NCBI RefSeq assembly: GCF_028389875.1
Contig: NC_084663.1
Location: 214,606,876 to 214,670,875 of the forward strand
Reading direction: 5' to 3'
Source: Rhea pennata
Lineage: Eukaryota > Chordata > Aves > Rheiformes > Rheidae
Length of the DNA stretch: 64,000 bases
In this document: piece by piece, positions 38,040-48,254 of the stretch
Position numbering within the stretch: the stretch's first letter is position 1
How the letters are laid out: each line of letters starts with the position of its first letter
Made by a program: the position numbers and the translations under genes
The notes under the pieces: generated by a model
The model's input: the letters and a program-made list of their open reading frames with translations, nothing else
Told to the model about the DNA's origin: nothing
Database searches by the model: none

Positions 38040-38480
38040 AGGCGGGCCGAGGGCAGGCGTGCGGGCGCGTGTGCGTGCGGGCGTGCTGGGGGGCTGCATG
38101 CGTGCGGGGCTGGGCACGCGTGTGTGTTGGGAGGTGCATGCACGGTGCGTGTGGGTCCATGTGCGTGCACGTGTGCTGGGGTGCGCCTGTCTCTGGGTCT
38201 GCGTGCAAGCATGTGCGTGCACGCGTGTCGGCGTGTGCATGTCTCCGGGTCCGTGTGCACGCGCGTGCACGCGTGCATGTTGGGGGTGCATGCCTGAGTG
38301 CACGCGTGTGCACACACGTGTGTCAGCGTGTGCCTGCCTGTGGCTCTGTGTGCACGCGTGTACGTGCGCGTTGGGGTCTGCATCGACGCATGCGCTGGGC
38401 CGCGCACCTACATGTAGCCAGCACCATGGGCACGTGTCGCACACGCGTGTGTCGGGGCGTGTGGCGATTGGCCCTCGCCG
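38040..38480. repeat. GTGCGTGCACGCGTGT alternating tract
   Basis: About 440 bases of alternating GT/GC/AC steps with many GTGTGC and CACGCG words. This is a classic Z-DNA-prone composition. It keeps frames open on both strands, including long cysteine- and histidine-rich ones that should not be read as proteins. Confidence 0.85.
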
Positions 38481-38839
38481 AGCCGCCCCGTGCCAGGTTT
38501 CTGTTCTCCTTTCCGGGGCTGCTGGCGAGGAAAGGGGAAGCGCTGCTTGACGCACACAGCAGTGCCCAGCAGCGGGGCGCAGCACCCACATCCCCCGGCA
38601 CCCCGGGCACCTGCCAGACACGCTCCGGGCACCCCCAGGCCAGCCTGCACCTCCCTGGGGCGCCGGGCCACCTTCCCCACTCCGGGCAGCGATCCTGTGA
38701 GCACCCGCGGGGTGGTGGGGGCACCCGTGGGTGCTTGTGGCGGGGGGGGCAGGATGGGTGCTGTGTGGGTGGGACGGAGGTGGCTTGGGTGCCTGGGGTC
38801 CCCCTGGGGTCGTTGCTGGCTCTGAGGCAGCAGAGGAGG

Positions 38840-39010
38840 GTGCTGGGTCTGGCTGGTGACAACGGGGTGCAGGGGGCTTGGGGGGTGCTGGGGAACTCAG
38901 TGGGGTGCAGGGAGCTCCGTGGGGTGCAGGAGGCTCAGGAGGGTGCTGGGGGCTCAGGAGGTTACAGGGGGACTCAGGAGGATGCAGAGGCTCAGCGGGG
39001 TGCAGGGCTG
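38840..39010. repeat. GGGGTGCAGGGGGCTCA-type minisatellite
   Basis: Short degenerate array of roughly 18-22-base units built around GGGGTGCAGG and GGCTCAGGAGG. Its boundaries are approximate. Confidence 0.7.
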
Positions 39011-39330
39011 GCCAATCCCCACACCGGAGCTGCCAGGGTGGCACCCGCTCGCGGGGGTCCCTCGGTCCCTGGACTCGCACCGGCCACATCCCCCCACCCC
39101 GCCGCACCGCCGTCCCCTCCCAACTGCGCGCCTGGCCAGAGCGTGGAGCCCCCGCGGCCACGGTCCTCTGGCGGCCGAGCTGCTTTCAGCCCCCTGGGCT
39201 CCTCCGGGGCGCTCAGCACCCTCGGGTGCTGTGCAAAGTCAGCCCGGCCCAGAGGCAAAGGGAGGTGACCGGGGCCAGGCAGGAGGGGCGGTGGCAGAGC
39301 ACCAAGGGCGGCCCAGGGGCCCAATGGAAT

Positions 39331-39386
39331 TGTCTCGAATTTCTCGGCTTTTCTCGAATTTCTCATCTTTTCTCGAATTTCTCGGC
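39331..39386. repeat. Three tandem TCTCGAATTTCTC units
   Basis: TCTCGAAT starts at 39,332, 39,352 and 39,371 (periods 20 and 19). A tiny recent tandem array in otherwise GC-rich DNA. Confidence 0.85.
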
Positions 39387-39976
39387 GCTTGCTTCTCACG
39401 GTGCGGCGAAGAGGCCGGCTCCAGTCTCAGCCCCCCTGCGCTAAGCCTGACCCCAGTGCCCACCCCCACCCCTCACCGTCCTCTCACCCATGTCCCCAGG
39501 CGGCAGGAGATACCAGCCCCAGTATCTCCACGGGATGATGGTGCTGAGCGTGCGGGTGCTCAGCCCCACCGGGCAGGCTGGCGCGGCAGCAGGGTTTTGG
39601 CACCCCCTGCAGAAGCGGACACAATCCTGAGGCGATGCCGTGCTTTCCTCTGGGGTAGCTCCAGGATCGGGGCGGTTGGACCTTGGGCGAAGCTCTCAGT
39701 GTGGCTGCGAGCTCCTCTGGTGGTACCATCAAGGTGGCCTCCTGCCCCGGGGTGGAGACCGCCCGCTGCCCTAAATCGATGGGGAAAAGCGATGTTTCTA
39801 GGGTGTGATCCTGCAGAGCTGAGTGGGGGAAGGAGATGGGGAAGGCTGGGGCGATGGCATGGTGCACGCCATGGGGCAGACGGTAGGTTTAACCCAGGAG
39901 GGTAGACGTGGCCTCAGGACCAAGCATGGTGCATAACCTGCTGCTGACTGAGGCCACTGTGGGTTGTCGTTTGTAG

Positions 39977-40032
39977 GCGCTGCTGACGAGTGTCAGGTCG
40001 GCAGAGAAGGCCCTGGTGGTGGTGCTGGGACC
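39977..40032 (+). other. P2RY6: P2RY6 5' UTR part of the coding exon
   Basis: A splice acceptor TTTGTAG ends at 39,976, with a branch-point-like CTGAC about 25-30 bases upstream, though its pyrimidine tract is weak. Fifty-six bases then lead to GGGACCATGG, a strong start context. A longer in-frame start exists upstream at 39,964, but it would read across the acceptor and adds no receptor-like residues, so it was not chosen. Confidence 0.5.
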
Positions 40033-41019
40033 ATGGAGAACGTCACGGCCAGCAGTGCCAGGAACTCATGCACCTTCCACGAGGAGTTCAAGCAGGTCCT
40101 GCTGCCCCTGGTCTACTCGGTGGTGTTCATGATCGGGCTGCCTCTCAACGCCATCGTCATCGGGCAGATCTGGCTGTCCCGCAAGGCACTCACCCGCACC
40201 ATGATCTACATGCTGAACCTGGCCACGGCCGACCTGCTCTACGTGTGTTCCCTGCCACTCCTTATCTACAACTACACCCAGAAGGACTACTGGCCCTTTG
40301 GGGATTTCACCTGCAAATTCGTCCGCTTCCAGTTCTACACCAACCTGCACAGCAGCATCCTCTTCCTCACCTGCATCAGCGTCCAGCGGTACCTGGGCAT
40401 CTGCCATCCCTTGGCCTCCTGGCACAAGAAGAAGGGCAAGAAGTTCACGTGGCTGGTGTGCACGGTGGTGTGGCTCCTAGTCATCGCCCAGTGCTTGCCC
40501 ACCTTCGTCTTTGCCTCCACAGGCACACAGAGGAACCGCACCGTGTGCTATGACCTGAGCCCCCCAGGCCGCTCCACCAGCTACTTCCCCTACGGCATCA
40601 CGCTGACTGTCACCGGCTTTCTGCTCCCCTTCGTGGCCATCCTGGCCTGCTATTGCAGCATGACCAGGATCCTGTGCCAGAAGGATGAGCTCATTGGCTT
40701 GGCCGTGCGCAAGAAGAAGGATAAGGCCATCCGCATGATCATCATCGTGGTCATCGTCTTCTCCATCAGCTTCTTCCCTTTCCACCTCACTAAGACCATC
40801 TACCTGATCGTCCGTTCCTCACCCAGCCTGCCCTGCCCAGCCCTGGAGACCTTTGCCATCACCTACAAGTGCACGCGGCCCTTTGCCAGCATGAACAGTG
40901 TCCTGGACCCCATCCTCTTCTACTTCACCCAGCGCAAGTTTCGGGAGAGCACCCGCTACCTCCTCGACAAGGTGAGCTCCAAGTGGAGGCATGACTACTG
41001 TGTGAAATACGGCTCATAG
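40033..41019 (+). CDS. P2RY6: P2Y6-type (avian P2Y3) nucleotide receptor
   Basis: A 328-residue class A GPCR in one exon, the size of chicken P2Y3, which is the avian counterpart of the UDP receptor P2Y6. Family members sit in the plasma membrane and couple nucleoside diphosphates through Gq to phospholipase C and calcium. Visible features: N-glycosylation sites N3 (NVT) and N168 (NRT); seven hydrophobic segments at roughly 21-47, 57-80, 96-116, 139-160, 187-209, 233-258 and 273-298; the disulfide pair C94-C172 and the extra P2Y pair C13-C280; TM3 end QRY in place of DRY (residues 118-120); TM6 HLTK (251-254) and TM7 KCTR (279-282), the positions of P2Y ligand-binding basic residues; and TM7 DPILF in place of NPxxY. 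The frame is intact. ARHGEF17 lies 2.8 kb downstream on the same strand, the known vertebrate order. Called P2RY6 by synteny; P2RY3 is the older avian name. Confidence 0.96.
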   Translation: MENVTASSARNSCTFHEEFKQVLLPLVYSVVFMIGLPLNAIVIGQIWLSRKALTRTMIYMLNLATADLLYVCSLPLLIYNYTQKDYWPFGDFTCKFVRFQFYTNLHSSILFLTCISVQRYLGICHPLASWHKKKGKKFTWLVCTVVWLLVIAQCLPTFVFASTGTQRNRTVCYDLSPPGRSTSYFPYGITLTVTGFLLPFVAILACYCSMTRILCQKDELIGLAVRKKKDKAIRMIIIVVIVFSISFFPFHLTKTIYLIVRSSPSLPCPALETFAITYKCTRPFASMNSVLDPILFYFTQRKFRESTRYLLDKVSSKWRHDYCVKYGS

Positions 41020-41592
41020 CCAGGAACGGATCCGGTTGTGGTGAAGGCAGCGCTGGGGCTGGAGACGGAGCAATTTTGTCTTTGAGCTACCACCGGTGGA
41101 GCTGAGATGGCATCAGCTGGAGGCCGGAGTGGTGGACCTCCGTTCAGCGTGAGGAGGATAACATCTCCTGAGCTTTCAGCACTTGCTGTCATCCCCTCTG
41201 CCTCAGTTTCCCCATCCACAATGTGAAGAACTGGGTGCTGCAAATAGCAGGCGAAGCAAATGGGGGTCACTGGAGTTGCAGGGAGGGCTTGTCCGTGTGT
41301 CTGCCAACACCACCAGCGGGATGGAGGACGGGCTGGGGTGAGCCCGGCATGGGCTGTTTCTGGCTCACAGACCTTTTGGCCCAATATGTTTTGCTGCAGA
41401 AACAGTTTTCTGTCACCAGAGATGCAGGCCTTCTCGCAGGGGCAGCTCTGCACCCCGGCCGGACCGAGCCTCGAGGACGGACAGACGGTCTCAGCCGTCT
41501 CCCGGGACTCGCCGGGCTGCGTCGGGCGAATGCCACCTGCCTGGGCCTTTCTCGGGAGTTAATATTCTTGTGTTGAAAATACCTCCGTTCGT

Positions 41593-41598
41593 ATTAAA
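41593..41598 (+). terminator. P2RY6: Candidate P2RY6 poly(A) signal ATTAAA
   Basis: ATTAAA, the commonest variant hexamer, lies 574 bases after the P2RY6 stop, with a GTGTTTT element at about 41,612-41,618 downstream. No AATAAA is seen between the stop and this point. The 3' UTR would be about 0.6 kb. Confidence 0.4.
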
Positions 41599-41654
41599 AC
41601 GAAGGAAAGGATCGTGTTTTATATGGGTAAAACCTGCCCTCCTTGGACCAGGAG

Positions 41655-41970
41655 CCGTGGACCATATATCCCATATATATGGAACAATGTATATAATAAC
41701 CCCCCCCTTCCAAATACATATACATGCACAACTACGTATGAACACTTACACACACACATTTATACATACATATACATGCTCTCTCTGTCTCTATGCACAT
41801 CTACACCTATAGATACATATGTGTTTGTGCATGGGAAGGTTTGCAGTGCAGCACAGTATATGCATCATGAGTACTCCCTATCCCATATATATATCCTGTA
41901 ATCAGGATAATCTACCCTATATACATTATACCTATCTATATAGTGGATGTAGGCAGGTATATATATCCCA
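41655..41970. repeat. CATATA / CACATA low-complexity stretch
   Basis: A/T-rich with many ATATAT, ACATAC and ACACAC words and several small imperfect palindromes such as CCATATAT/ATATATGG. It separates the P2RY6 3' end from the ARHGEF17 CpG island. Confidence 0.8.
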
Positions 41971-43323
41971 TAAGGGCAGAGCTGGCTTAAAACCTAAAGA
42001 GGTGCCCCGGGATGAGCGTATTTCCAAGCAGCACCAGTGATAACCGCCCGGACCGGTGTCCGGGAGCGACGGGAAGGCGGCGGGACGAGGACGGGCTGCC
42101 TCGGCCACCGCCGGCGATGCCGGCCCCGGCGGGGGGCACGACTCCCCTCGCAGCTTCCCCGGCTCCTCCCGAGCGAAGGCGAAGCGAGCCGGGCACCGGC
42201 TGCCCGGAGCAGGCGCAACGGCATCGCCCGGACCCAGGAGAGGGCGCAAAATATTCAGATTTGGAAGAATCTGGCTTGGGTGCGCAGCGCTGCCGCACGG
42301 CCACCGGCGGGGGCGGAGGGAGCCCGGCCGCGCTGCGGGGTTTGGGGACCCCATCCATGCCCCCCCCCCCCCGCCGCCACCACCTCCGCTTCGCTCAGCT
42401 GGGCTCTGCAGCGGGTCGCTCAGCCCCCCTCCCTCCTCGGCGAGGCAGCCGGCCCTGAAACGGGGCCGAAAAGGCCTTAGCGAAGGAGGGACGCGCGGTG
42501 CCCCGGCGCAAGGCCGGCCGGAAGCAATTTCTCCTGGCCGGCGTTTGGGGACTGGCGGGCGGGCGTCACGCCGGCTCGGAGGGCGGCGGGACCCCGTCAC
42601 CCCGCGAAGTCGGGCCGTGCAGCAGACGTCCCGTCCCGTCCCGTCCCGCCAGGGCAGGGCAGGACCCTCGGAGAGGAGGAGCTGCTGGGATGTGAATCCG
42701 GCCCGAGCTCCCCGGCATCCGTGGCGGGACCTCCCGTCATCACTCCCCCGCCGGGGAGAAGCCCCAGCTGGAGCAAGCCCGGGCAGCCCCACGGCTCTGC
42801 CCTGAGGCCGGCCCTGCTGCTGCTGCTTCACCCCCAGCCGGGTCGGACGCAGCTGGTATCCGGCCACGGAGGTGGAGGGAGAAAACCTCTTCTCTCCGTT
42901 TTCACTTCCCCAGTGATAAATCTTGCCTTGGGTGAGGTGGATTACTGCCCCCAAGCAGCAAGCGCTGACGACCGATGCGCAAAAAACAAGCACCCAAAAA
43001 AATTTTTATTGCGAGCTGGCAACAAGGGCGTCCAGCCTTTATCTTTCCCTCCTCCTCCTCCTGTTTTCCCGAACAAGCTGGCAGGGAAAAGGGACGGAGT
43101 CGAAGGGGCCGATGCCACGGCGGGAAGGCACCGGGCCTGCTCCGGCCGGAGCGCTGCCGTGGAGGCCCCGGGAGCAGCGGGGCCCTTCCCGGCTCCCCTC
43201 CGGCTGCTCCCTCCTGCCTCGCCTTGCGAAAGACCCGGACCGTCCCCTTCCTTCCCGCCTCGCTTTCTTCGGGAGGAAACCCCGCCTCTGGGGGGAAAGT
43301 TTATCTGAATGCAACGAATAAAG

Positions 43324-43664
43324 AAGGGAGAGAGGGAAAAGAAATTTTTTTAAAAAAAAAAAAAAAAGAGGGAGGAGGAAGAAAAAAGAAGGAGGGGGGA
43401 AAGGAGGGAAAAAAGGAGGGGGGGAAAGGAGGAGAAAAGAAAGGAGGGAAGAAAGGAGGGGGAAAGAAAGGAGGGGAAAAAGGAGGGGAAAAGAAAGGAG
43501 GGGGAAAAAAGGGAGGGGAAAAAGGAGGGGGAAAAAAGGAAGGGGGGGGGAAAAGGAGGGGGGAAAAAGGGGGGAGGAAAAAGGAGGGGGGGAAAGAGGG
43601 AAAAAAAAGAGGGAGGGGAAAAGAAAAGAGGGAGGGGGAAAAAAAAGGGGAGAGAAAACAAAGC
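43324..43664. repeat. Purine-only GGGGAAAA/GGAGGGAAA array
   Basis: About 340 bases almost free of pyrimidines on the + strand, made of AGGGGGAAAAA-type units of 9-14 bases. The minus strand is all pyrimidine, a composition able to form triplex (H-DNA). It ends some 170 bases before the ARHGEF17 start codon, so it may be promoter or leader. Confidence 0.95.
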
Positions 43665-43721
43665 GGGAGTGATGAAGCCTGCTGGCAGCCCGGAGGAGGA
43701 GCGGGGCCGGGCGGTGCCTGC

Positions 43722-43822
43722 GGCGGGGCCGGGGCCGGGGCCGGCGCGGGGGCGGTGCGGGCCGGGGCCGGGGCCGGGGCCGGGGAGCGGGCGGAGGAGG
43801 CGGCGGCGGCGGCGGCGGCGGG
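43722..43822 (+). repeat. ARHGEF17: GGGGCC hexanucleotide blocks and CGG run in 5' leader
   Basis: Two GGGGCC blocks (about 43,725-43,742 and 43,761-43,786) are followed by an uninterrupted CGG run (43,800-43,820) and a G run, ending 13 bases before the start codon. On the sense strand this is rich in G-tracts suited to G-quadruplexes. Such a leader would be expected to hinder scanning ribosomes; that is inference. Confidence 0.9.
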
Positions 43823-43835
43823 GGGGGGTTAGACT

Positions 43836-44050
43836 ATGGCGGAGGGGGGCAGCGGCCGGGGGGCCGCGGCGGGCTCGCCCGCCTCCTGCCCGCCTTCCTC
43901 CTCCTCCTCCTCCTCCTCCTCCTCCTCCTCCTCCTCCTCCTCCTCCTCCTCCCCGGGTTGGAAAGTTTCGCCGCTGCCCGCCGAGCCGCCGGGCCGGGCG
44001 CCGCGCAGCCTGGCCCCCTCGGTGCGCCAGCTCTCGCTGCGCTTCGCCGA

Positions 44051-44088
<38 letters not shown>

Positions 44089-47066
44089 GCCCGGCTCATG
44101 CCGCGGGGCCGCCGCCGCCGCCGCCGCCGCCGCCGCGGGGCCCGGCGCTGAGCGCGGAGCCGCCGCGCTGGCCCAGCGTCCCGGCGATGCGCAAACTCTT
44201 CGGCGAGAGCTGCCGGCAGGAGCCGGCCGAGGCGGCGCGGCGGAGCGGCGGCGGCGGCGGCGGGACCGGGACCGGGACCGGGACTGGGACCGGGACCGGG
44301 CGGGCGCCGCCGCCGCCGCCGCCCCGCAGCCGCGTCCCGCACCCGGCGCTGCGGGCGCCGCCGGGGCCCGGCCCGCATTCCTGGCATAGCTCGGCCCAAC
44401 CGCAGCCGCCCGCCTCCTCTTCCTCGGCCCGCGGCTCCAGCAGCGAGGAAGAGCCGCCGGCGCCCGGCCGCTCCTCCGAGGGCTCGGCGGGCAGCGAGGG
44501 CGAGAGCTGGCCCTTGGCCCCCCGCAAGCGCTCCGGCCGCAAGAAGAAGAAGAAGGACGGCGGCGCGCGGGACACGCGGGACGCCGAGGGGCCGGCGGGC
44601 GCCCGGGCCGGCGGCGGGGCACACGCCTTCGGCGACGCCGAGGGACGCCGGCCGCCCGCGCGGGGCGGCCCGGAGAGCGGCCCGGCGGCAGCGGCCCCCC
44701 GCTACGCGGCGGCGTCGCCCGTGCCCGTGGTGGCCCGCGTCTCCAAGGTGAACATCCTGCCCTTTGCGGCCAGCCCCGGCGGGTCGCGGAGCAGCAGCCG
44801 CTACTCCAGCACGGAGACGCTGAAGGAGGAAGAGCACTTCGGGGCGTGCTGGCCCAGCCAGAGCCGGCCTTTCCAGGTGGGCTACACCGTGCACCGGTCG
44901 CCCAGCTTCGGGCCGAGCGATGGCCTCGCTCGGGGGCAGCCGCAGGTCCGCGTCCGCCCCAAGCTGCCCCTGGGCATGGCCAAGGCGAAACAGGACTTTC
45001 CAAGCGAGAGCCTGCAGCGCCCTGGGCCGGAGGGGGACAGAGCCAAACACTGCAAGTCCTTGTCCAACCCCGACATTGCCACCGAGACGCTGACTCTCCT
45101 CAGCTTCCTCAAGTCAGACCTCTCGGAGCTGAAGGTGAAGAAGAAAGGGGTGAGGATTGGGCTCCCAGAGGAGCCAGCCCTCGGAGGGAGTAGGTACGAA
45201 GGCTGCTCCGCTCCAGCCGGCCATCCCTTGGCAAGCCGGGGCCGCCACGGGACTCAGCCCCTGGCCCGGTGGGCGCCGGGCGAGCGGCCCACCCTCAAGG
45301 ACCTCACGGCAACGTTGCGGCGAGCCAAGTCGTTCACCTGCCCTGAGAAGTCGGGCACGCGCCGGCTGTTCCTCCAGAGCAGCATGAAGCAAAGCTCCTC
45401 CGAGCTTCTCCTGGCCACCACCGACAACCATGACGGAGCAGCTTCAGACAGCGATGGCGGGCGCAGGGGAGACGATGACGTGCTCCCCGTGGTCATCCAA
45501 GACCAGTACATCCAGGAGGCACGGCAAGTCTTTGAGAAGATCAGTAGGATCGGTTGCCAGCAGGACTATGGCTTTGCAGCGGAGCAGAAGGACAGCGGAG
45601 GTGTGGAAGGTGCCGGGGAGTTTGCAGAGCCGGCGAGGGGAGCGAGAACGGAGAGCAAGCGGTGTTTGAAGAAGACGGAGTCCGAGGAAAACCTCTCGTG
45701 CAGGAAGTCCGTGGAAGAGCTCTCGGGTCACGAATCGAGCCTGACGGACGAGGGCATCGTCACAGAGCCGGAGCCGGCGCCCGCCGCGGTGGCCTACAAG
45801 GATCTGCATCAGGCCGTGGCGGCCTGGAAGTTGCCCGATGGCGCCATGGGAGAGAGCGAGGCTCTTCGAGCCAACGGCAGCGAAACGCCTCTCGCCACGT
45901 GCCCCGCGTGGCCGCCCCACGACGCTACGCCCGCGGAGGACGCCCCGGCTGGCAAACCGACAGCCCAAGCGCCCTCGGAGGCGCCCGCGACGCCGAGCAG
46001 CGCGCGGCGCCGGAGGAAATTCCCCTCCGTCGGCACCAACGGCTCCGACTCCAGCGCCGGCAGCAACGGCGAGTCCAATGGAGAAGCCTACCGCTCGCTG
46101 AGCGACCCCATGCCCCACCGGCGCTGCCCCGTCGCGGAGGAGGCCGCCAACTTCTCCGTCGACAGCAACCTGCTGGGCTCGCTGGGCGCCAAGGCGGGCA
46201 TGCCCGAGTCCTCGGCCGTCTCCCTGTGCGAGTACGCGGGCAGCGCGGCCAGCGACCTGTCCGTGTGCAGCGACGGCCCGCGGGATTACAGCACCGTCAT
46301 CAAGAACATCGTCAGCCAGCCCGGGGCCATGGACAAGGTGATGGACGAGAAGGGCGGCAACGGCAAGACCGTCAAGAAGAAGTCCTTCAGCGACCCCAGC
46401 CGCCGTGGCCAGCTGGCCAGCGCCGGCTTCGAGGGCCCCGGCGAGGCCATCAGCGAGCTGGAGCCCAGCATCCCGCCGTCCAGCAGCGAGCCCATCCTCT
46501 CGGAGCAACGGGCCGAGCAGGAGGCCACCGAGCGCGGCCGCCCCGCGGCGCTGGCAGGCGGCAGCTCCGGCGAGGCCGCCCCCAGCTATGGCTTCGACCC
46601 CAAGCTCGCCGAGGTCTTGTCTCCCCGCGTGCTCAGGCGCAGCTCCAAGAAACGCACCAACCGGGCGGCCCACCAGGAGAACCGGCCGCCGTCCTCCTCG
46701 GCACCGGCGCCCGGCGCCCTGGGCAAGGCCAGGCCTCCTTCCAAGCACGTCCGGCACACGAGCGAACCCGCCACCTTCCTGCCCGTCTCCGGAGCCGAGC
46801 CACGCGCCGGTGTCCCCGTGTCCACGCCGGAGCCTTCCCGGCTGCCCGTCAAGTCCTTACCCGTCCTCCAGCCGCCTTCCCTGGAAGACGTGACCAAGAG
46901 GTACATGTTGGCCCTCAACTCAGGTGACTCCTCGCCCCCCGGCGCGCCGGAGGCACCCCGCTCTTCGCCCGCGACGCCCACGGCCGCCGAGCCCAAGCTC
47001 CCGCGGTGCCCGCGGCAGCCGGAGGACCGCGGCGCCGGCCCGGCACCCCGGAGCAAGCCCCAAGTG
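43836..47066 (+). CDS. ARHGEF17: ARHGEF17 (p164-RhoGEF/TEM4) coding exon 1
   Basis: This giant first exon encodes the long, mostly disordered N-terminal region of a Rho guanine nucleotide exchange factor for RhoA-type GTPases, linked in the literature to actin and cell junctions. The start is ACTATGG, with A at -3 and G at +4, and an in-frame TAG lies two codons upstream (43,830), fixing it. It has 1,077 codons, close to the human exon 1 region. Conserved blocks in order: Ser-run 21-39, SVRQLS near 62, MRKLFG near 118, a Gly-Thr run near 143-155, SSRYSSTETLK near 320, KSLSNPDIATETLTLLSFLK from 407, RPTLKDLTATLRRAKSFTC 484-502, IQDQYIQEARQVFEKI from 554, EAYRSLSDP from 750, KKKSFSDPSRRG near 847, PPSSSEPIL near 880, and SLEDVTKRYMLAL near 1015. 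It ends KPQV at donor GTG|GTGAGT in phase 0. The open frame beyond 47,066 is intron. Confidence 0.95.
43896..43952 (+). repeat. ARHGEF17: (TCC)19 trinucleotide run coding poly-Ser
   Basis: Nineteen identical TCC codons for Ser21-Ser39. Purity at codon level suggests a young, length-variable microsatellite rather than selected serines. Nearby CCG runs encode two poly-Pro blocks (about 44,052-44,135). Confidence 0.95.
44262..44300 (+). repeat. ARHGEF17: (GGGACC)n hexanucleotide coding Gly-Thr repeats
   Basis: GGGACC units (one with GGGACT) encode an alternating Gly-Thr stretch of 13 residues around 143-155. Human ARHGEF17, as I recall it, has no such block, so it looks lineage-specific. Confidence 0.9.
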
Positions 47067-48254
47067 GTGAGTGTCCCACGGCCACCTCGCGTCCCCCCGG
47101 CTTTTTCCCCCGCCCGAAGGCCGCCGGCGGAAGCGCCTTGGGCCGAGGACGCTCGTCCCGCCGCCTGCCCCGCCGTCCCGGCCCCGCCGACGCGTTGGCC
47201 ATGGGTGGAGGGGCCGAACGCAGGGTTTCGCCTCCGGAGCTCCGGATTTTACGCGCTTTTCTCCCCACTTGGTCTCCCCCCGTCTCCGGAGCGGAGGCTT
47301 TCTCGCGCCCTGCTTTCGCCGGGCGCTTCGATTTCGTTCCCGCGCCGCCCTCGGCTCTTTCGCTCACCCACGGGGGCTTTTAATAACTCGTCACGACGCC
47401 CTGGGGGCGGCGGCGGCCCCGGCGCGGCCCAGAAATACCCGTTCCCGAGAAGCAGGGATTTTTTTTTTCCCTCTCTCTTTTTTTTTTTTTTTTTTTTCCC
47501 CCTCCTGCAAGGCCGAAGGCCTCGCCGGCAGAAAGTGAAATTATTAATTTATTTATTGCCAGGCCTCAGGCTCCCTATTTTATGCACGGATTTAGCAATT
47601 TAGCACGCGTTTTTTGCAAAAAAAAAAAAAAAAAAAAAGGCAATTTGCTGCCGCCGGAGCCGTGAGGACGGAAGAGGAGCCGGAAGGGGAAAATCGCATC
47701 CCGCACCCGGGCGTTTGGGGGAGCTCCCACGGCCTGGGCTTGGGCTCGCGGGGGGCAAAGCATCCCTGCGAAGGGGGAAAAAAAAAAAAAAACTTATTTA
47801 TGCTTCAAAAATCACAGCTTTCCAGCCTAGAGCCCAGCCTGGCTTAACCGGGTTTTGCCCCAGAAAAGCGGGGCGAACCCCGGGGCGAGAGGCCGCTCGC
47901 CTCGCCTGACCCTTCAGCCCGCCGGACCCGGGGCGAATTTTCCCTTTTAAGGGCAACGGCAGCGGAGCCGGAGCTTTGCGGCGCCTCGCGCCTTCCCCCG
48001 GGCCCTGGCGTTAACTCACCCCCCACCTTCCCCGGGGCTTTCGTTGCGCCCTGATTTATTAGCGAGCCCGAGCGGGGACGTTTCGCCTCGGCTTGCGCCG
48101 GGGCCGGGCCGGGGGGGGGGGGGAGCCGAGCGCTGCGAGGGAGTTGCTTAAATTTACGGGCCAGGGCGCCCAAGACCGGATATAACTCGGGCACCGGCGG
48201 CGCTGGCTCCGACGGCAGATCGACGCGCTCCGCCCCCAACCGATAGGAAACGAT
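47067..48254 (+). other. ARHGEF17: ARHGEF17 intron 1, first part
   Basis: Starts with the donor GTGAGT. GC-rich, with T runs (about 47,459-47,498) and A runs (47,618-47,638 and 47,777-47,790). No further exon is recognised. About 47,530-47,610 is A/T-rich with possible regulatory character. Confidence 0.7.

Larger units (their letters stand above)
42000..43835 (+). promoter_or_regulatory. ARHGEF17: ARHGEF17 CpG island and 5' leader region
   Basis: CpG-dense from about 42,000 with (CCCGT)n at about 42,627-42,650, GC-box-like words and long C/G runs, leading into the ARHGEF17 start. This is the expected position of the main promoter. The start site cannot be fixed; no TATA box is evident, as usual for island promoters. 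Open frames here are composition artefacts. Confidence 0.6.

Noticed and set aside
37680-39268. 493-codon minus and 448-codon plus open frames
   Set aside because: Both run through the GTGCGTGCAC and CAGGGGGCTCA repeats and are repeat artefacts rich in Cys, His, Pro and Gly.
39964-40032. Longer P2RY6 start with 23 extra residues
   Set aside because: Crosses a likely splice acceptor; the ATG at 40,033 has the better context and gives the 328-residue family length.
43350-45050. 566-codon minus-strand open frame opposite ARHGEF17 exon 1
   Set aside because: It is the GC-rich mirror of exon 1 and of the purine array; Arg/Ala/Gly/Pro-rich, no domain, no start context or splice logic.
45444-46757. 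437-codon minus-strand frame and a 457-codon + frame (45,554-46,927) within exon 1
   Set aside because: Both are alternate-frame shadows of the conserved ARHGEF17 frame, caused by high third-position GC.
47067-47603. Extension of the exon 1 frame to the stop at 47,601-47,603
   Set aside because: A donor in correct phase follows KPQV at 47,066, and the text after it loses family resemblance.
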